Shown piece by piece: positions 10,404-20,423 of a stretch of DNA of 64,000 bases. The notes under the pieces are model-generated. The model had not been told where the DNA came from. It worked only from the letters and a program-made list of their open reading frames with translations, and did not search any database. Every line of letters begins with the position of its first letter. The stretch's first letter is position 1. The DNA comes from Dryomyza anilis (Eukaryota > Arthropoda > Insecta > Diptera > Dryomyzidae): assembly GCA_951804985.1 (NCBI GenBank), contig OX638130.1, forward strand, positions 107,210,040 to 107,274,039, written 5' to 3'. The translations under genes were made by a program, and so were the position numbers.

Positions 10404-11250
10404 AAATATAGAAAATTGCCTCAGCTATGTTCTTAGATAATTCAAAAAAATACATTGTACGCAAAAAATATTTTTAGAAAAAAGAATCGTAGTGATAATT
10501 TTTATATGGAACTTTTTGTCCCGTTCGGAACTTTTCTGTGATTTATTATGAAAAACCTATAAACTTTAGGACTAAAGTGTAAATATACAAATAAAGCACA
10601 TGATTTTAGCTATTTTCTAAAATAACTAAACATATATAATTTATACGCAAAATTTTCTGACTTTTTTGAAATTCGATATGAACATCAGCATGCACTTCTA
10701 TTTTTTGTCACGTCCAGAACGAGCACTATTTTATTTATAACATTTGATATACCGTGTATAATTCTCTTGCAGATATTTAGTCCTATTTAAATACTACTTG
10801 CACAAGTAAATTTATAGATTTTCTTTTCGAGATATTAAAGTTTTAAGCGTATGAGTATCCCGTCCGGAACCCCAAGAAATGTCCATTAGACTGATAATGG
10901 AAAATCATGATTTCGAATCGAGAGGTCACCCCCTAGATAGGCACTATTGGAAGAGAAAATCGATGTGAAGTAATTTCAGCGAAATCCGAATACAGGAAAT
11001 AGACCCGCCGGGACCTCAAAGTAGGCGTTTTCGTACCTAAATCAACAATTACAAAATTGAATTGAAATGATGTCTCTCAAACGCAATAAACTAAAAATGT
11101 GGGTACACATTTTGTTCGTTTTATATTTCCATCAGTCACGCCTAGCCTGAAACACTTTAAACTCAAAAGTTCGATTCCTATCTAAAATTTATTTTGAATA
11201 TGTTTTGCTCTACCTCTATGGTAAGTTTGTCTCAAGTTGACATTGTTAAA
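10404..11250. other. AT-rich spacer with three spaced GTYCGGAAC-like motifs
   Basis: Similar strings recur at about 10523 (CCCGTTCGGAAC), 10711 (CACGTCCAGAAC) and 10860 (CCCGTCCGGAAC). They may be remnants of one old repeat. No gene or bounded element is seen. Confidence 0.4.
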
Positions 11251-11257
11251 CATATTT

Positions 11258-11505
11258 AGTTTTCCAGTGCAAGTTTAAACCTAATTTTATTAATCTTCTT
11301 TTTAAGTTAATCGTTGTTTAATTTTGCTAACTGTTTTCAGTCACAGTTTAGTATTAAAACAGATCAAATCAATATATTGACTAATAATCAAATCAAGACC
11401 ACTGACTAATGACAATTTGTAATTATTGACAAACTAAGTTTAAACGACAGTTGAGATTCACTAAAACAAAAGTTTAAACCATAAACTGAGTATTGAAATT
11501 TGATA
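11258..11505. repeat. Degraded Harbinger-like MITE
   Basis: Internal blocks match the complete element at 15439-15992: CAGTGCAAGTTTAAACCTA, GTTTAATTTTGCTAAC, and near the other end AAACTAAGTTTAAACGACAG and AAAGTTTAAACCA. The GGGCCAGTTTTTCAG termini are no longer recognisable. Confidence 0.5.
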
Positions 11506-11689
11506 GTATTGTATATGATTTGAATTTTGACACTCTGACTGTACCTATTTTATTTTTTTTTTTATTTTATTAATTAAAATAGTCATCGGTTAGCTGTCTG
11601 TAAACAGGCAATAGATAAATTCGATTAAAAAATATAATTCTTTCCTATATTTATAAAATGTTTAATGACAACTTAATATTTTACTATCC

Positions 11690-12240
11690 ACCGTTTAGCC
11701 GCCTGTTTTCTTGTTCGCGTAACACTCACAATTAGCTGCATGTAAAAGGACTTTCATGCAAATTACACTGTATCGTATCTGCTGCACCACACCGACAAAT
11801 GGCCACTTGCTGTGCCATCAATCAAGCATGAACCAGCTCAAATTTAAAGTGAACAAACAAGTTTTAACTATTTTTTTAATTAAGCGTTAATTTGTGACTG
11901 CCATCACGTGACTGTGTCACACTGACAGCCATATCTAACAAGATGTCTAAGTCATTCTACCCATTAATGGTTCTATTCCTTCCGTCGGGGACAGTGTTTT
12001 TTTTTGGGCTCTTTCTTGCTTCTGATGCTGATTATTATTTCTTTATGTTAGCTTTTAATACTGAGAGATAACGTTATTTGTCTTCTTGTTTTAGTTACCT
12101 AGACATTATTTTCATTCTTAACTTAGATTCCTCTTTATTTAATCATTATTCTTGTATGTGCTCATTATATTCATTGCCTTCTCCTTTTTCAGGTTAGGTT
12201 CTTTGTCGTTTTAACTTCTTCTGGCTTCCATTCAACTCAT
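11690..12240. other. Low-repeat island, possible cis-regulatory sequence
   Basis: More balanced base composition than the surroundings, with no repeat-family match. It contains an octamer-like ATGCAAAT (11757) and a CACGTGACTGTGTCAC-like palindromic block (about 11903-11920). No coding frame. The regulatory reading is inference from composition only. Confidence 0.25.
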
Positions 12241-12241
12241 A

Positions 12242-12538
12242 TTATTTCCATACACCTCCATATTTCTCACAGTACATCCTGTTGTAGGTTTGAGTTAACA
12301 TCTTCGTCTCTATTTCTCTATCTATTTCATCCATATTTTGATCAGTCTTAAGTCTTTTATTAGAAAAACAAAAAAAAAAGTCCATCTTCTGCTCATTAAT
12401 GTTGCTCTCATCCTGGCTGGGTGGCGCATGATGTTGCAAAAGAAGTTCGACTGACGTCTGGTGCGCTGCTAGTTGGTAGACATCCTTAGTTGACTTAAAG
12501 TGGTTTGCCTTCAAGTTTAGCATTTTATGCCACTTCAT
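12242..12538 (-). CDS. Candidate 98-codon open frame, unknown
   Basis: Begins with ATG at 12538 (minus strand). Composition is fairly protein-like, with a Gln/His-rich patch near residues 30-45 (LLLQHHAPPSQDESN) and an acidic/basic C-terminal half (DEIDREIETK). Upstream on the same strand lies an opa-like CAG/CAA region (12545-12625) typical of fly 5' regions and exons. I do not recognise a domain. It may be an exon, or a chance frame in a low-repeat island. Confidence 0.22.
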   Translation of the reverse strand: MKWHKMLNLKANHFKSTKDVYQLAAHQTSVELLLQHHAPPSQDESNINEQKMDFFFCFSNKRLKTDQNMDEIDREIETKMLTQTYNRMYCEKYGGVWK

Positions 12539-12540
12539 TC

Positions 12541-13138
12541 AAGACCATATTTTGTTGCTGTAAATGTTGCTTCTACTTCTGCTGCTGTTGCAGTTACTGT
12601 TGCTGCTGTTTGGTTGTTGTTGTTGCGATAAGCGCATTATTTGTTGTTTTGTAACTATTTTATAACGTAGCATGTTTCTAACGGTAAATGCATGTTAACA
12701 TTGAAAAGTTATCAATCGTCAAAATATTGGAGGAATCACTTGGTATAGTTGGTAACTGTAAATGCTTTAAAAATGGCCAATTATGGTGGAAAATTTGCCT
12801 ATACTAAATGTTAAATATTAGCATTTTAAAAACTTTAAAATTATAGATCAAAATATTGATTTATAAACAAAAAAAGGGGGATTAAAGTACATTTCTATAT
12901 CAAAACCATCACGATATACCAATTCCATTTTGAAATGATTAATGCGAAATTTAACAGACAGGATTAGTCCAAATGGTTACCAGTAACGAACAAATATTAA
13001 AGTACTTTTGAAAGAGACATCGTTATAGTCATTATAATCCGACTAAAAATATCATACACATCCCTGCGGGAAAAAGTGTCAATTTCACTAAAATGACCTA
13101 TCACGTGACTGTGGATAAGAGAACTTGTCACTGTTCTA
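12541..13138. other. CTG/TTG-repeat patch then AT-rich spacer
   Basis: 12545-12640 is rich in CTG/TTG triplets (opa-type, CAG on the minus strand). From 12660 to 13138 there are only short frames, and no repeat-family boundary can be placed. Confidence 0.5.
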
Positions 13139-13762
13139 CACAGAAAAAAAATTGTTCATTCATGAATTTATTCATAAATATTATGAATTTTTTCACCAAC
13201 TACCAGATTCATCATATTGATACCACCGTTCATTAAATGACATACTGATGTACATTATATATTATATATATGAAATTATTCATACTATCGAACAACATAG
13301 TGAAGAATGAAATATTGAATACATTGAATTTGAGACGTCATATTGATGAATTTGTTCATAATGTTTATGAATATAAATTTGTCTACGAATTTTTCAAAAA
13401 AAAAAAATTATAGCAAGCATTATATAAGAAATAACATACAAGAACTACTTGAGAACTGCAAAGTACGGCAAAAAATGAACTAAAAAAAAATATTTTGATT
13501 TAAATTTGGTTTGATGAACAGCAGTCTTCAATATAAAGTAAAATGTGTTTTATGTTCTTGTTCATTAATATGATGAAACATATTCTTCATATACCGTTCA
13601 TCATATTGAAGAACACTTTTTCGACAGTTACTAAGCGTTCATTATATTTATGATCACATTCATAACATTGATGTCGTTAGTCATTAATATTATGAATGGC
13701 TCTTTAATACAATGAACCATGGTTTGAAGAACGGGATTCATCAATATGATGTTTTTTCTGTG
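13139..13762. mobile_element. MITE family C, copy 1
   Basis: Ends CACAGAAAAAAAA and TTTTTTCTGTG are inverted repeats. The interior is a series of TTCATnATATTGAtGAA-like short palindromes. The same order of blocks (for example CACCAACTACCAGATTCAT, CACCGTTCATTAAATGACAT) recurs at 13907-14823, and partly at 20070-20232. No coding capacity. Confidence 0.65.
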
Positions 13763-13906
13763 AGTACCAGCGAATTATATAGAAATGATGTATGGCAAAA
13801 ATCGTTTATCTCCGAGAAACTAGTAACATACCCAGGTCTAGTATCATTTCATTCTGTGTAAAATTTTGTATAAAAAAAAAAATATAAAATGCAAAATTTT
13901 ACTAAA

Positions 13907-14823
13907 CACAGAAAAAAAAATCTTCAATATTATCAATTTATTCATAAATATTAAGAATTTTTTCACCAACTACCAGATTCATTATATTGATACCACCGTT
14001 CATTAAATGACATATGAACAAAATATTCAATACAATGAATTTGAATTGTCATATTGATGAATTTGTTCATAATATTTTTTCAAAAAATTTTTTTTTTTAA
14101 TAATTTGAAAAAAAGTGTAAAAATTTTATTTAAAAAATAACAGTAAAAAAATTTACAAAAAAATGATCCCAAAAAAATTTTTTGGACAGAAAAAATTGTT
14201 CTAAAAAAAAATGTAAAAAAAAAAGTTCGAAAAATTTTTTTTTTCGAAAAAAAAATTGTTACAATAAAAAAATTTTTTCGAAAAAAAAATTTGTTCAAAA
14301 AAAAAACATTCGAAAAAAAAAATATTGTTCGAAAAAAAATTTTTTTTTCAAAAATATATTTTTTATAAATATAACTTTTCATTAACAATAAGTTGTACTT
14401 ATAATAAATATATTATAAAACATTTTACTAATTTATGCATGTCGAGCAAGCATTATATAAGAAATAACACACAAGAACTACTTGAGAATTGAGAAGTACG
14501 GCAAAACATGAACGAAAAAAATTACGTTGATAGAAATTTGGTTTAATGAACAGCATTCTTCAATATAAAGAACATATATGTTCTATTTTATATTTTGGTT
14601 CATTAATATGATGAAACGTATTCTTTACATACAGTTCATCATATTGAAAAACACTTTTTCGACAGTTACCAAGCGTTCTTCATATTTATGATAATGAATG
14701 CTATCATAAATATGAAGAGTGATGATGGCGTTAGTCATTAATATTATGAATGGCTCTTCAATATTATGAATCCTGGTTTGAAGAACGGAATTCAACAATA
14801 TGATGTACATTTTTTTTTCTGTG
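13907..14823. mobile_element. MITE family C, copy 2, with internal A/T repeat
   Basis: Ends CACAGAAAAAAAAA and TTTTTTTTCTGTG. Block order matches copy 1, about 145 bp upstream in the same orientation. The extra length comes from a degenerate A/T repeat at 14080-14390, absent from copy 1, plus minor differences. Confidence 0.65.
14080..14390. repeat. Degenerate TTCGAAAAAAAAATTGTT-type repeat
   Basis: Irregular alternation of A runs and T runs with recurrent TTCGAAAAAAA and TTGTTC. It makes long Lys/Asn-rich (plus) and Phe-rich (minus) open frames that are not genes. Confidence 0.75.
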
Positions 14824-14828
14824 AACAT

Positions 14829-14833
14829 TGTAT

Positions 14834-14884
<51 letters not shown>

Positions 14885-14885
14885 T
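14829..14885. repeat. (TTTA)n microsatellite
   Basis: About 14 tandem TTTA units immediately beyond the right end of MITE C copy 2. Confidence 0.95.
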
Positions 14886-14889
14886 ATAT

Positions 14890-15430
14890 TTTAAAGTTTT
14901 TTTCCCTTTAATAAAAAAACTTTGTTCAATTACTTATTATTTAGTTATTAAAAAATGAATATTATTTACTTTTAATTTATATTGATCTCCTAACTGAACT
15001 GAATTCTTTTGTATCATATCTTTGGCTAGTACCACTCAGACTATACCTGTGTTAAATACATTTTCACCTATTCCTTTACTGGTCTATTTTGTACTAATTC
15101 CAAGATAAGTACCTTCCAGACGATATCCGTGATAGGTTTATTTTTTCCATTCTCATTATTAGCCCTCCCAAAGACAATACTGTGACTGGTCCTCTGAGGA
15201 CTGTTCGGTGACTAATCAACTAAGGGCAGTACGAAGACTGGTCCTATGCTATCTATGTGGTGTCAAATCTATGTCACATCCTATGACAAAACCATGTAAC
15301 AGTTACAGGTATGTTTCTTATGATTGGTTAAAACTTGAACCAGTTACTGTCACCATTTCGGGCAGTCATGTGCTCAGTCACGTAGCAGTTTATTTCCCGT
15401 AGGTAACTTTTCTTACTTATATTATGTAGG
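14890..15430. other. Spacer with diverged repeated phrases, no gene
   Basis: Related phrases such as AGTACCACTCAGACTATACC (15030) and AGTACCTTCCAGACGATATC (15109) suggest a very old internal repeat. A 64-codon frame at 15208-15402 has no recognisable features. Confidence 0.4.
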
Positions 15431-15438
15431 TACACTCA

Positions 15439-15992
15439 GGGCCAGTTTTTCAGTGCTCGTTTAAACGTAGTTTAAACTCCGTTTAATTAATCTTTTCTTT
15501 AAATTAAACGTCGTTTAATTTTGTTAGCAGTTTTTCAGTGATAGTTTAAAATGAACACCTCCCAAGACAATACATATGGCACCACAGGCAAATGACAAAT
15601 AATTCTCTCGATTTTGACTTCTGATAAATGTCATTCAAAATTAAATAAATAAAAAAATTGTTTCAGAAAAATAAAATTAATGTATTTTTCAATTTAAACA
15701 AAAGATCGAGCAACGAAAGTGCACGTGAGACTTTGTTTTAATGCGTAGTGTGCAAAAATACAAAAATTAGTAATAATTTGTGAAACAGCGCAGCAACAAA
15801 AAAAATAGTGAAAAGTGTTGTGAAAAAAAAACATGTCAAAAACTCTGAAAGTTTAAAATTAGTTTAAACCCTCAGCATCGGTCGTTTAAACTAAGTTTAA
15901 ACGATGGTTGAAGTGCGCTGAAAAAATCGATTTTGATTTTAAACGAAGTTTAAACCACAAAAAAAGTTTAACTAGCACTGAAAAACTGGCCC
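15439..15992. mobile_element. Harbinger-like MITE
   Basis: The termini GGGCCAGTTTTTCAGTGCT and AGCACTGAAAAACTGGCCC are near-perfect inverted repeats, flanked by a 3-bp duplication TCA (15436-15438, 15993-15995). A 3-bp duplication fits PIF/Harbinger, although TWA is more usual. The interior has many GTTTAAAC motifs near both ends and no coding frame. A degraded relative is at 11258-11505. Confidence 0.75.
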
Positions 15993-15995
15993 TCA

Positions 15996-16775
15996 GAAGA
16001 AAGAAAATGTTCGCATGCTTTTATTGTAAACATTATTTAAACGTATCATTTATAAGAATTCAATTTATTTAATGTAAAAAACATTATATGTAACCTTTCT
16101 TATTTACTAAAGGAAATAAATTATACATCAAATCCCTCTTATGGCAACGGACTCAAGAACAAATACAGACTAAATTACAGGATTTTAATATATTTTATAT
16201 AATATTGAAATATAAAATTTAATTCTATTATACCATAAAAATAAAAATACGCATCAATTAATAATAATAATAGGTCCTACTATCATATTTAATGGGCTCA
16301 AAATAGCACAAAAAAAATTAATAAAAACATACATAATTGGAAAAAAAAGTGAGTATACAGTCAAAATCACAACCCACAAATGATATATGGGATGATATAT
16401 AGGATGATAGATGGGATGATATATGGGATGTCCATAGGTACAATCGTGTTGAGTAATGTTATTTGAGTGTTATGTTGCTATATTTTAAAATTATTTTTTT
16501 TTATGAGTACTTAAGAGATATAAATTACAGATAATTTATGAATGATGTACAATAATGGGGAGTTAAACGCGCAAAGCTAGTTTTTATGTACCATTAAATA
16601 TGGTGAAAATGTGTGGTACTTATGCGAGAGAAGCACTTAACCGAAGTTGTAATGCGATTTCTGTGAATTTTAAAGCACTTAATCTTACTAACATTTAAAT
16701 GCAAATATGTATATATTAAGAAATATTAAATTCATTTAAAATATTTACAAATGAACTTCCAACAATGATATCCTG
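15996..16775. other. AT-rich spacer with a short minisatellite
   Basis: At about 16378-16431 a GATGATATATGG-like unit of roughly 14 bp repeats about four times with variation. No gene is seen in the rest. Confidence 0.6.
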
Positions 16776-16814
16776 CACAGAAAAAAATAATTGGCGTGGA
16801 TATATATATTATAT

Positions 16815-16851
<37 letters not shown>

Positions 16852-17432
16852 GCAACCGATATTAAATGAATTCATTAATAAATCCTGCTATGAAATTCAA
16901 TGAAAACATTTGCTATTCTTCGTTAAATCAGCAATCCCGTTTGCCAATATAAATATTTGTAAGTCAATACAGCAAATTATTTAGTCGTCCCAGTTTTAGC
17001 AAATATAATTGCTGAAATTGTGCCGACTATTTAATTTGCTGCATTGACGTACAAATATTCATATTTGCAAAAGGAATTGTTGATATAACGTAAAGTAGCA
17101 AATATTTTCATAAAATTAGTGAATTATATTGCTGCATTGATTAATGAATGTAATTAATATCGGTTGCTATATTTACGTAACCACAAAACATTTTTTATGT
17201 ACCGCGCTACCTCTCGGCAGTAAATGGCAAACCTACGAGAGTAAAACATTGCCTATGAAAAGCTCTCACCCGCCGTTCGGATTCGGCAATAAACTGTAGG
17301 TCCCACCACTTTGAGTACAAATATAACACGCACAGCTCAAAATGGTGAAAGAGCTCGGCCTAAGTTCTTATAGGACTGTAGTGCCAAACTATTATTATTA
17401 TTATATTTACGTCGACTATTTTTTTTTCTGTG
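16776..17432. mobile_element. MITE family D, copy 1, with (TA)n and SINE insertion
   Basis: Inverted terminal CACAGAAAAAAATAA and TTTTTTTTCTGTG, with subterminal TAGCAACCGATATTAA and its complement TTAATATCGGTTGCTA. The interior has a palindromic arrangement (AGCAAATTATTTAGTCG / CGACTATTTAATTTGCT-like). A (TA)n tract lies near the left end (16800-16851), and a SINE fragment at 17179-17401. Confidence 0.7.
17179..17401 (+). mobile_element. SINE copy lacking its tRNA head, with intact target duplication
   Basis: The body and ATT tail match the SINE family, but the copy starts in the region after the tRNA-like head, so both pol III boxes are missing. An 11-bp duplication TATATTTACGT lies at 17168-17178 and 17402-17412 and is derived from MITE D. 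The truncated molecule therefore inserted as such, rather than losing its head later. Confidence 0.85.
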
Positions 17433-17501
17433 TATACAACATAATAAAAAATGTATGTATATAATTTATTTTTGAACGTAGAAATCAAAGTTTATCGTTT
17501 G

Positions 17502-17978
17502 TTAAATTTCTTTCAGTGAGTATTTGAATTTGAAATTTAGCAAATAATTTTCTTTGATTTGTGCTGCCAAATATTTCCGACAGGGGCCACTGTCACCAAC
17601 ATCGTTTGGTTGATGATGAATACCAGGCAGATGCTTCCTGTACGAAAACATTTTAAAGTTGTCACACTTGACAATTTTTAACGTAAATACTACCAACTGG
17701 AACTGTTGTGGCAGCAGTTCTTTGCTGTAGGCGAGGCTTTTACTATATGTTGCTGTTGATCGCGTGGAATTTGTTGCTGTCGCTGGTGTTGCTATCGTGG
17801 TTTGTTGTCTTACAGATGCCAACGATAATCGTATTGCATAACTTAAGCTGTTTAATGCATGGCTATTTGATTTTAGAATTTTTCTACTCAAAGTGGTTGA
17901 TAATGTTGTTGTTGTTGCTGGATCCGGTCTGTTGCTGAGAGCATGGATCTGCTTTTGGAGAAATGATAGAAGAATCAA
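17502..17978 (-). CDS. Candidate exon, Ser/Thr-rich frame, unknown
   Basis: A 158-codon open frame on the minus strand in a low-repeat, CTG-rich (CAG on this strand) island. The frame begins at TTG, so if real it would be an internal or terminal exon. A pyrimidine-rich tract ending AAAAGCAG near 17954 could be an acceptor. The N-terminal half is low-complexity Thr/Ser/Ala (PATTTTLSTTLS, TTIATPATATNSTRSTATYS), common in fly proteins but also produced by CAA/ACA repeats in untranslated DNA. No domain recognised. Confidence 0.22.
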   Translation of the reverse strand: MILLSFLQKQIHALSNRPDPATTTTLSTTLSRKILKSNSHALNSLSYAIRLSLASVRQQTTIATPATATNSTRSTATYSKSLAYSKELLPQQFQLVVFTLKIVKCDNFKMFSYRKHLPGIHHQPNDVGDSGPCRKYLAAQIKENYLLNFKFKYSLKEI

Positions 17979-18171
17979 CTACACTTTGTTTTTTTTTTGT
18001 TTTTATTGTTTTTGTGAAGTGAATGCATTCGTGGAGAATTCTCTATGGCACGCGATCGTGGTTGCTTTTAATAATTATTTGTTGTATTTAATATTGTTGT
18101 TGGTTGGTTGATCTATGTGCTGTTCTGTTGTTGTGCAACTAGTTGCATGTTTGCCCCAATGATTATTACGG

Positions 18172-18366
18172 TTATTTTTTCAGCTGTTTAAGTCTTTTGA
18201 CTCGTCTGCTCATTTTTTTCCTTTTGTTATATTTATTATATATTTTTTTATTGTTGTTGTTATCTATATTTTTATTGTAATTGACAAAAAAGGCTTTAAG
18301 CCAACATCTGGCAGCGATTTGTGCTCCAACTGCCAGCACTTGTCGCAGTCCTCGTAATATCTTCAT
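18172..18366 (-). CDS. Candidate 64-codon open frame, unknown
   Basis: ATG at 18366, preceded by GAGCAG. The first about 30 residues look protein-like (MKILRGLRQVLAVGAQIAAR), and the frame stays open upstream for about 18 more codons. The second half degenerates to Asn/Lys-rich AT-biased sequence. No good splice donor is visible. It lies upstream of the 17502-17978 frame on the same strand, but no link is demonstrated. Confidence 0.15.
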   Translation of the reverse strand: MKILRGLRQVLAVGAQIAARCWLKAFFVNYNKNIDNNNNKKIYNKYNKRKKMSRRVKRLKQLKK

Positions 18367-18399
18367 CTGCTCCTGGTGTTGAGCGTCGATTGTAGTTCG

Positions 18400-19000
18400 T
18401 TCGGAATGTTGATTGAATGCATTTTAATGTATGTGGTTTTTGTGGTCATCATTGCTGGTTTTTTTTTTGTGATTATGGTTTCAAAGTGGTTCTAAATCAC
18501 AATGGAATTTAAGAATTCATGTTTTTGCTGGACGTGAGAGATGAACATGACATTTTACAATGTAAGTAGTCAATTACATAATAAAATAAAATATGTTTCG
18601 TTTTTGTTGATATATTTGATCTGGTAATATATCTGACTCCACTGAACTATGCAACAGAAAGACTTGTTTGTTTAGATTGCAGTAACAAATTTATCTTGTT
18701 TTTATCTAAAAGTGTCCAGTCGACTTATCATGTTTTATCATTTATCATTTCTGGTTTCTGTAAATCTTAATTATTTCTTGTTAAAACTTAATGCCGATCT
18801 GTTCATTCTATTATAGTTTTTAATCAAAAATGCACTGAATTTTTGATCTTTTTCGATTGATTTTCTCCTGATCTTTGTTTATATTCAGCCTTCTCTTTTT
18901 TTAGACTCTGAAGAACTTGGAAATAGTTGGATGACTACCACAACTAAAAAGGCTCGCAAAATCACGAGGCCAACTATTAATATTTTTGTTGATTTTTGGT
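18400..19000. other. Spacer with no supported gene
   Basis: No repeat-family match and no splice-bounded frame seen. Confidence 0.5.
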
Positions 19001-19004
19001 ACCT

Positions 19005-19190
19005 CTTACCATTCTTCAGTCGCACGATACGTTTCTGGAACAATCTTACTGCACTTGTTTTTTCCAACATTTCTTATATTGGCAAAATTTAAAGCAAACA
19101 TCCACCGATACTACTCCATATTTCATCACTCCTTTAATAATCCTTTCCTTGATCAACAAACTGCAAAAGTCGAATTCGTCTGACTTGTTT
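19005..19190 (+). pseudogene. Non-LTR retrotransposon ORF2 C-terminal remnant
   Basis: The frame encodes a decayed version of the motif SRTIRxWNNL...VFxxIxxIGKFKxNIHRxYS, seen also at 29.5 and 61.4 kb. A frameshift near the IGK block splits it across two reading frames. The 3' sequence (CCTTGATCAACA) also matches the other two copies. Only the last about 60 codons and some 3' UTR survive. Confidence 0.65.
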
Positions 19191-19257
19191 TCAACTATAT
19201 CTTCCAATCCAAGTGTCTTCAAAATAATTGAACAGCTCCGTTGATTCATCAGGAAAT

Positions 19258-20062
19258 AGTTATATTCACGCAAAAAAATAATCGACGTAAATATCGCACC
19301 AGATATTAATTGCATTCATTAATCAATTTTTCGCAAACGGAATTGCTGATTATTTTCTGTTCGAATTTTCTACGGCAACGTATTCCAATATTTGTATAAG
19401 GAAAAAATTGTCCGATGATAATTTGTTGATGAACTGCACAGAAAAAAAAATAACCGACGTAAATACAGCAAAAAAAAAAAATTAATTGCACACCATTCAT
19501 TGGTCTAGCAATGACATTTTGCCATCATCATTCGCTAAAAATGTTATTTGCGTCCAAAAATATACCAATTAACGATTTTTCTTTAGTAGCAAATTATTTA
19601 ATTGGTATGGTCGACGTTTTAAAAATATTTTTTTCATTTTCACAGTACATTTATAATACTGTTTTAGTTTATTACAAAAGATTATTATAAATTCTTGTGT
19701 AAGTATATAACAAATATAGTTTTCTGATGATGAAGCATTATTAAATAACTATTGCCATTATCATTTTTAACGACACCAATAGAGTATGTTCAAACTCTAG
19801 AAGTGTTTCGTTTGACATGAATCAAATGTGAACTGATATGCGCGTCAACTAATAATTCTAATTCAAAGCCAATACTGTACAATACTGCTGTAAGCGAATA
19901 CACACACACACCACGTAGTGCTATGCACTGCTATAACATCAAAGCGGTATGCGAATACACATAACTGTTGCCGGAAAAAACGATTGCTAATATGAAGAAT
20001 GTGTACGCTAAAGTAATTAATAATTTAGTCAACGCTGTTTTAGCAAACATTTAATTGTGTTG
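19258..20062. repeat. Degraded MITE family D sequences
   Basis: Fragments at 19258-19330 (AATAATCGACGTAAATAT, GATATTAATTGCATTCATTAAT) and 19437-19625 (CACAGAAAAAAAAATAACCG ... ATGGTCGACG) match family D ends. 20020-20060 (AATTTAGTCAACGCTGTTTTAGCAAA) matches its interior. Between them is unassigned sequence. Confidence 0.5.
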
Positions 20063-20069
20063 ATATATC

Positions 20070-20232
20070 GCAGAAAAAATAATGTACATCATATTGATGA
20101 ATTCCGTTCTTCAAACCATGATTCATTGTATTGAAGATCCATTCATAATATTAATGACTAACTCCATCATCACTCTTCATATTTATGATAGCATTCATTA
20201 TCATAAATATAAAGAACGCTTGGTAACTGGTA
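20070..20232. mobile_element. MITE family C, truncated copy 3 (inverted)
   Basis: Starts GCAGAAAAAATAATGTACATC and runs in reverse orientation through TTCTTCAAACCATGATTCAT and TATAAAGAACGCTTGGTAAC, matching the right half of copies 1 and 2. The other end is lost. Confidence 0.6.
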
Positions 20233-20423
20233 ACGCTAGGTAAATTTTTTTTTTTTTGATATTTTTTAACTTTTGATACTCAAAGTTCTGGACCTGACTG
20301 AATTCAATTAGCTGTTGGAAATGTTCTTGAATTTATAGAAACTCGATGTTTACATATTTCAAAATGCCGAAGAAATTCTGGTTTAGAAACAGAGGATTCA
20401 GCTCTTTAAAAAATGTTGTTAAT

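Noticed and set aside
14080..14388. Lys/Asn-rich and Phe-rich frames of 67-102 codons
   Set aside because: They arise from the degenerate A-run/T-run repeat inside MITE C.
16800..16851. Stand-alone (TA)n microsatellite
   Set aside because: It is internal to MITE D copy 1, near its left end, so I describe it with that element.
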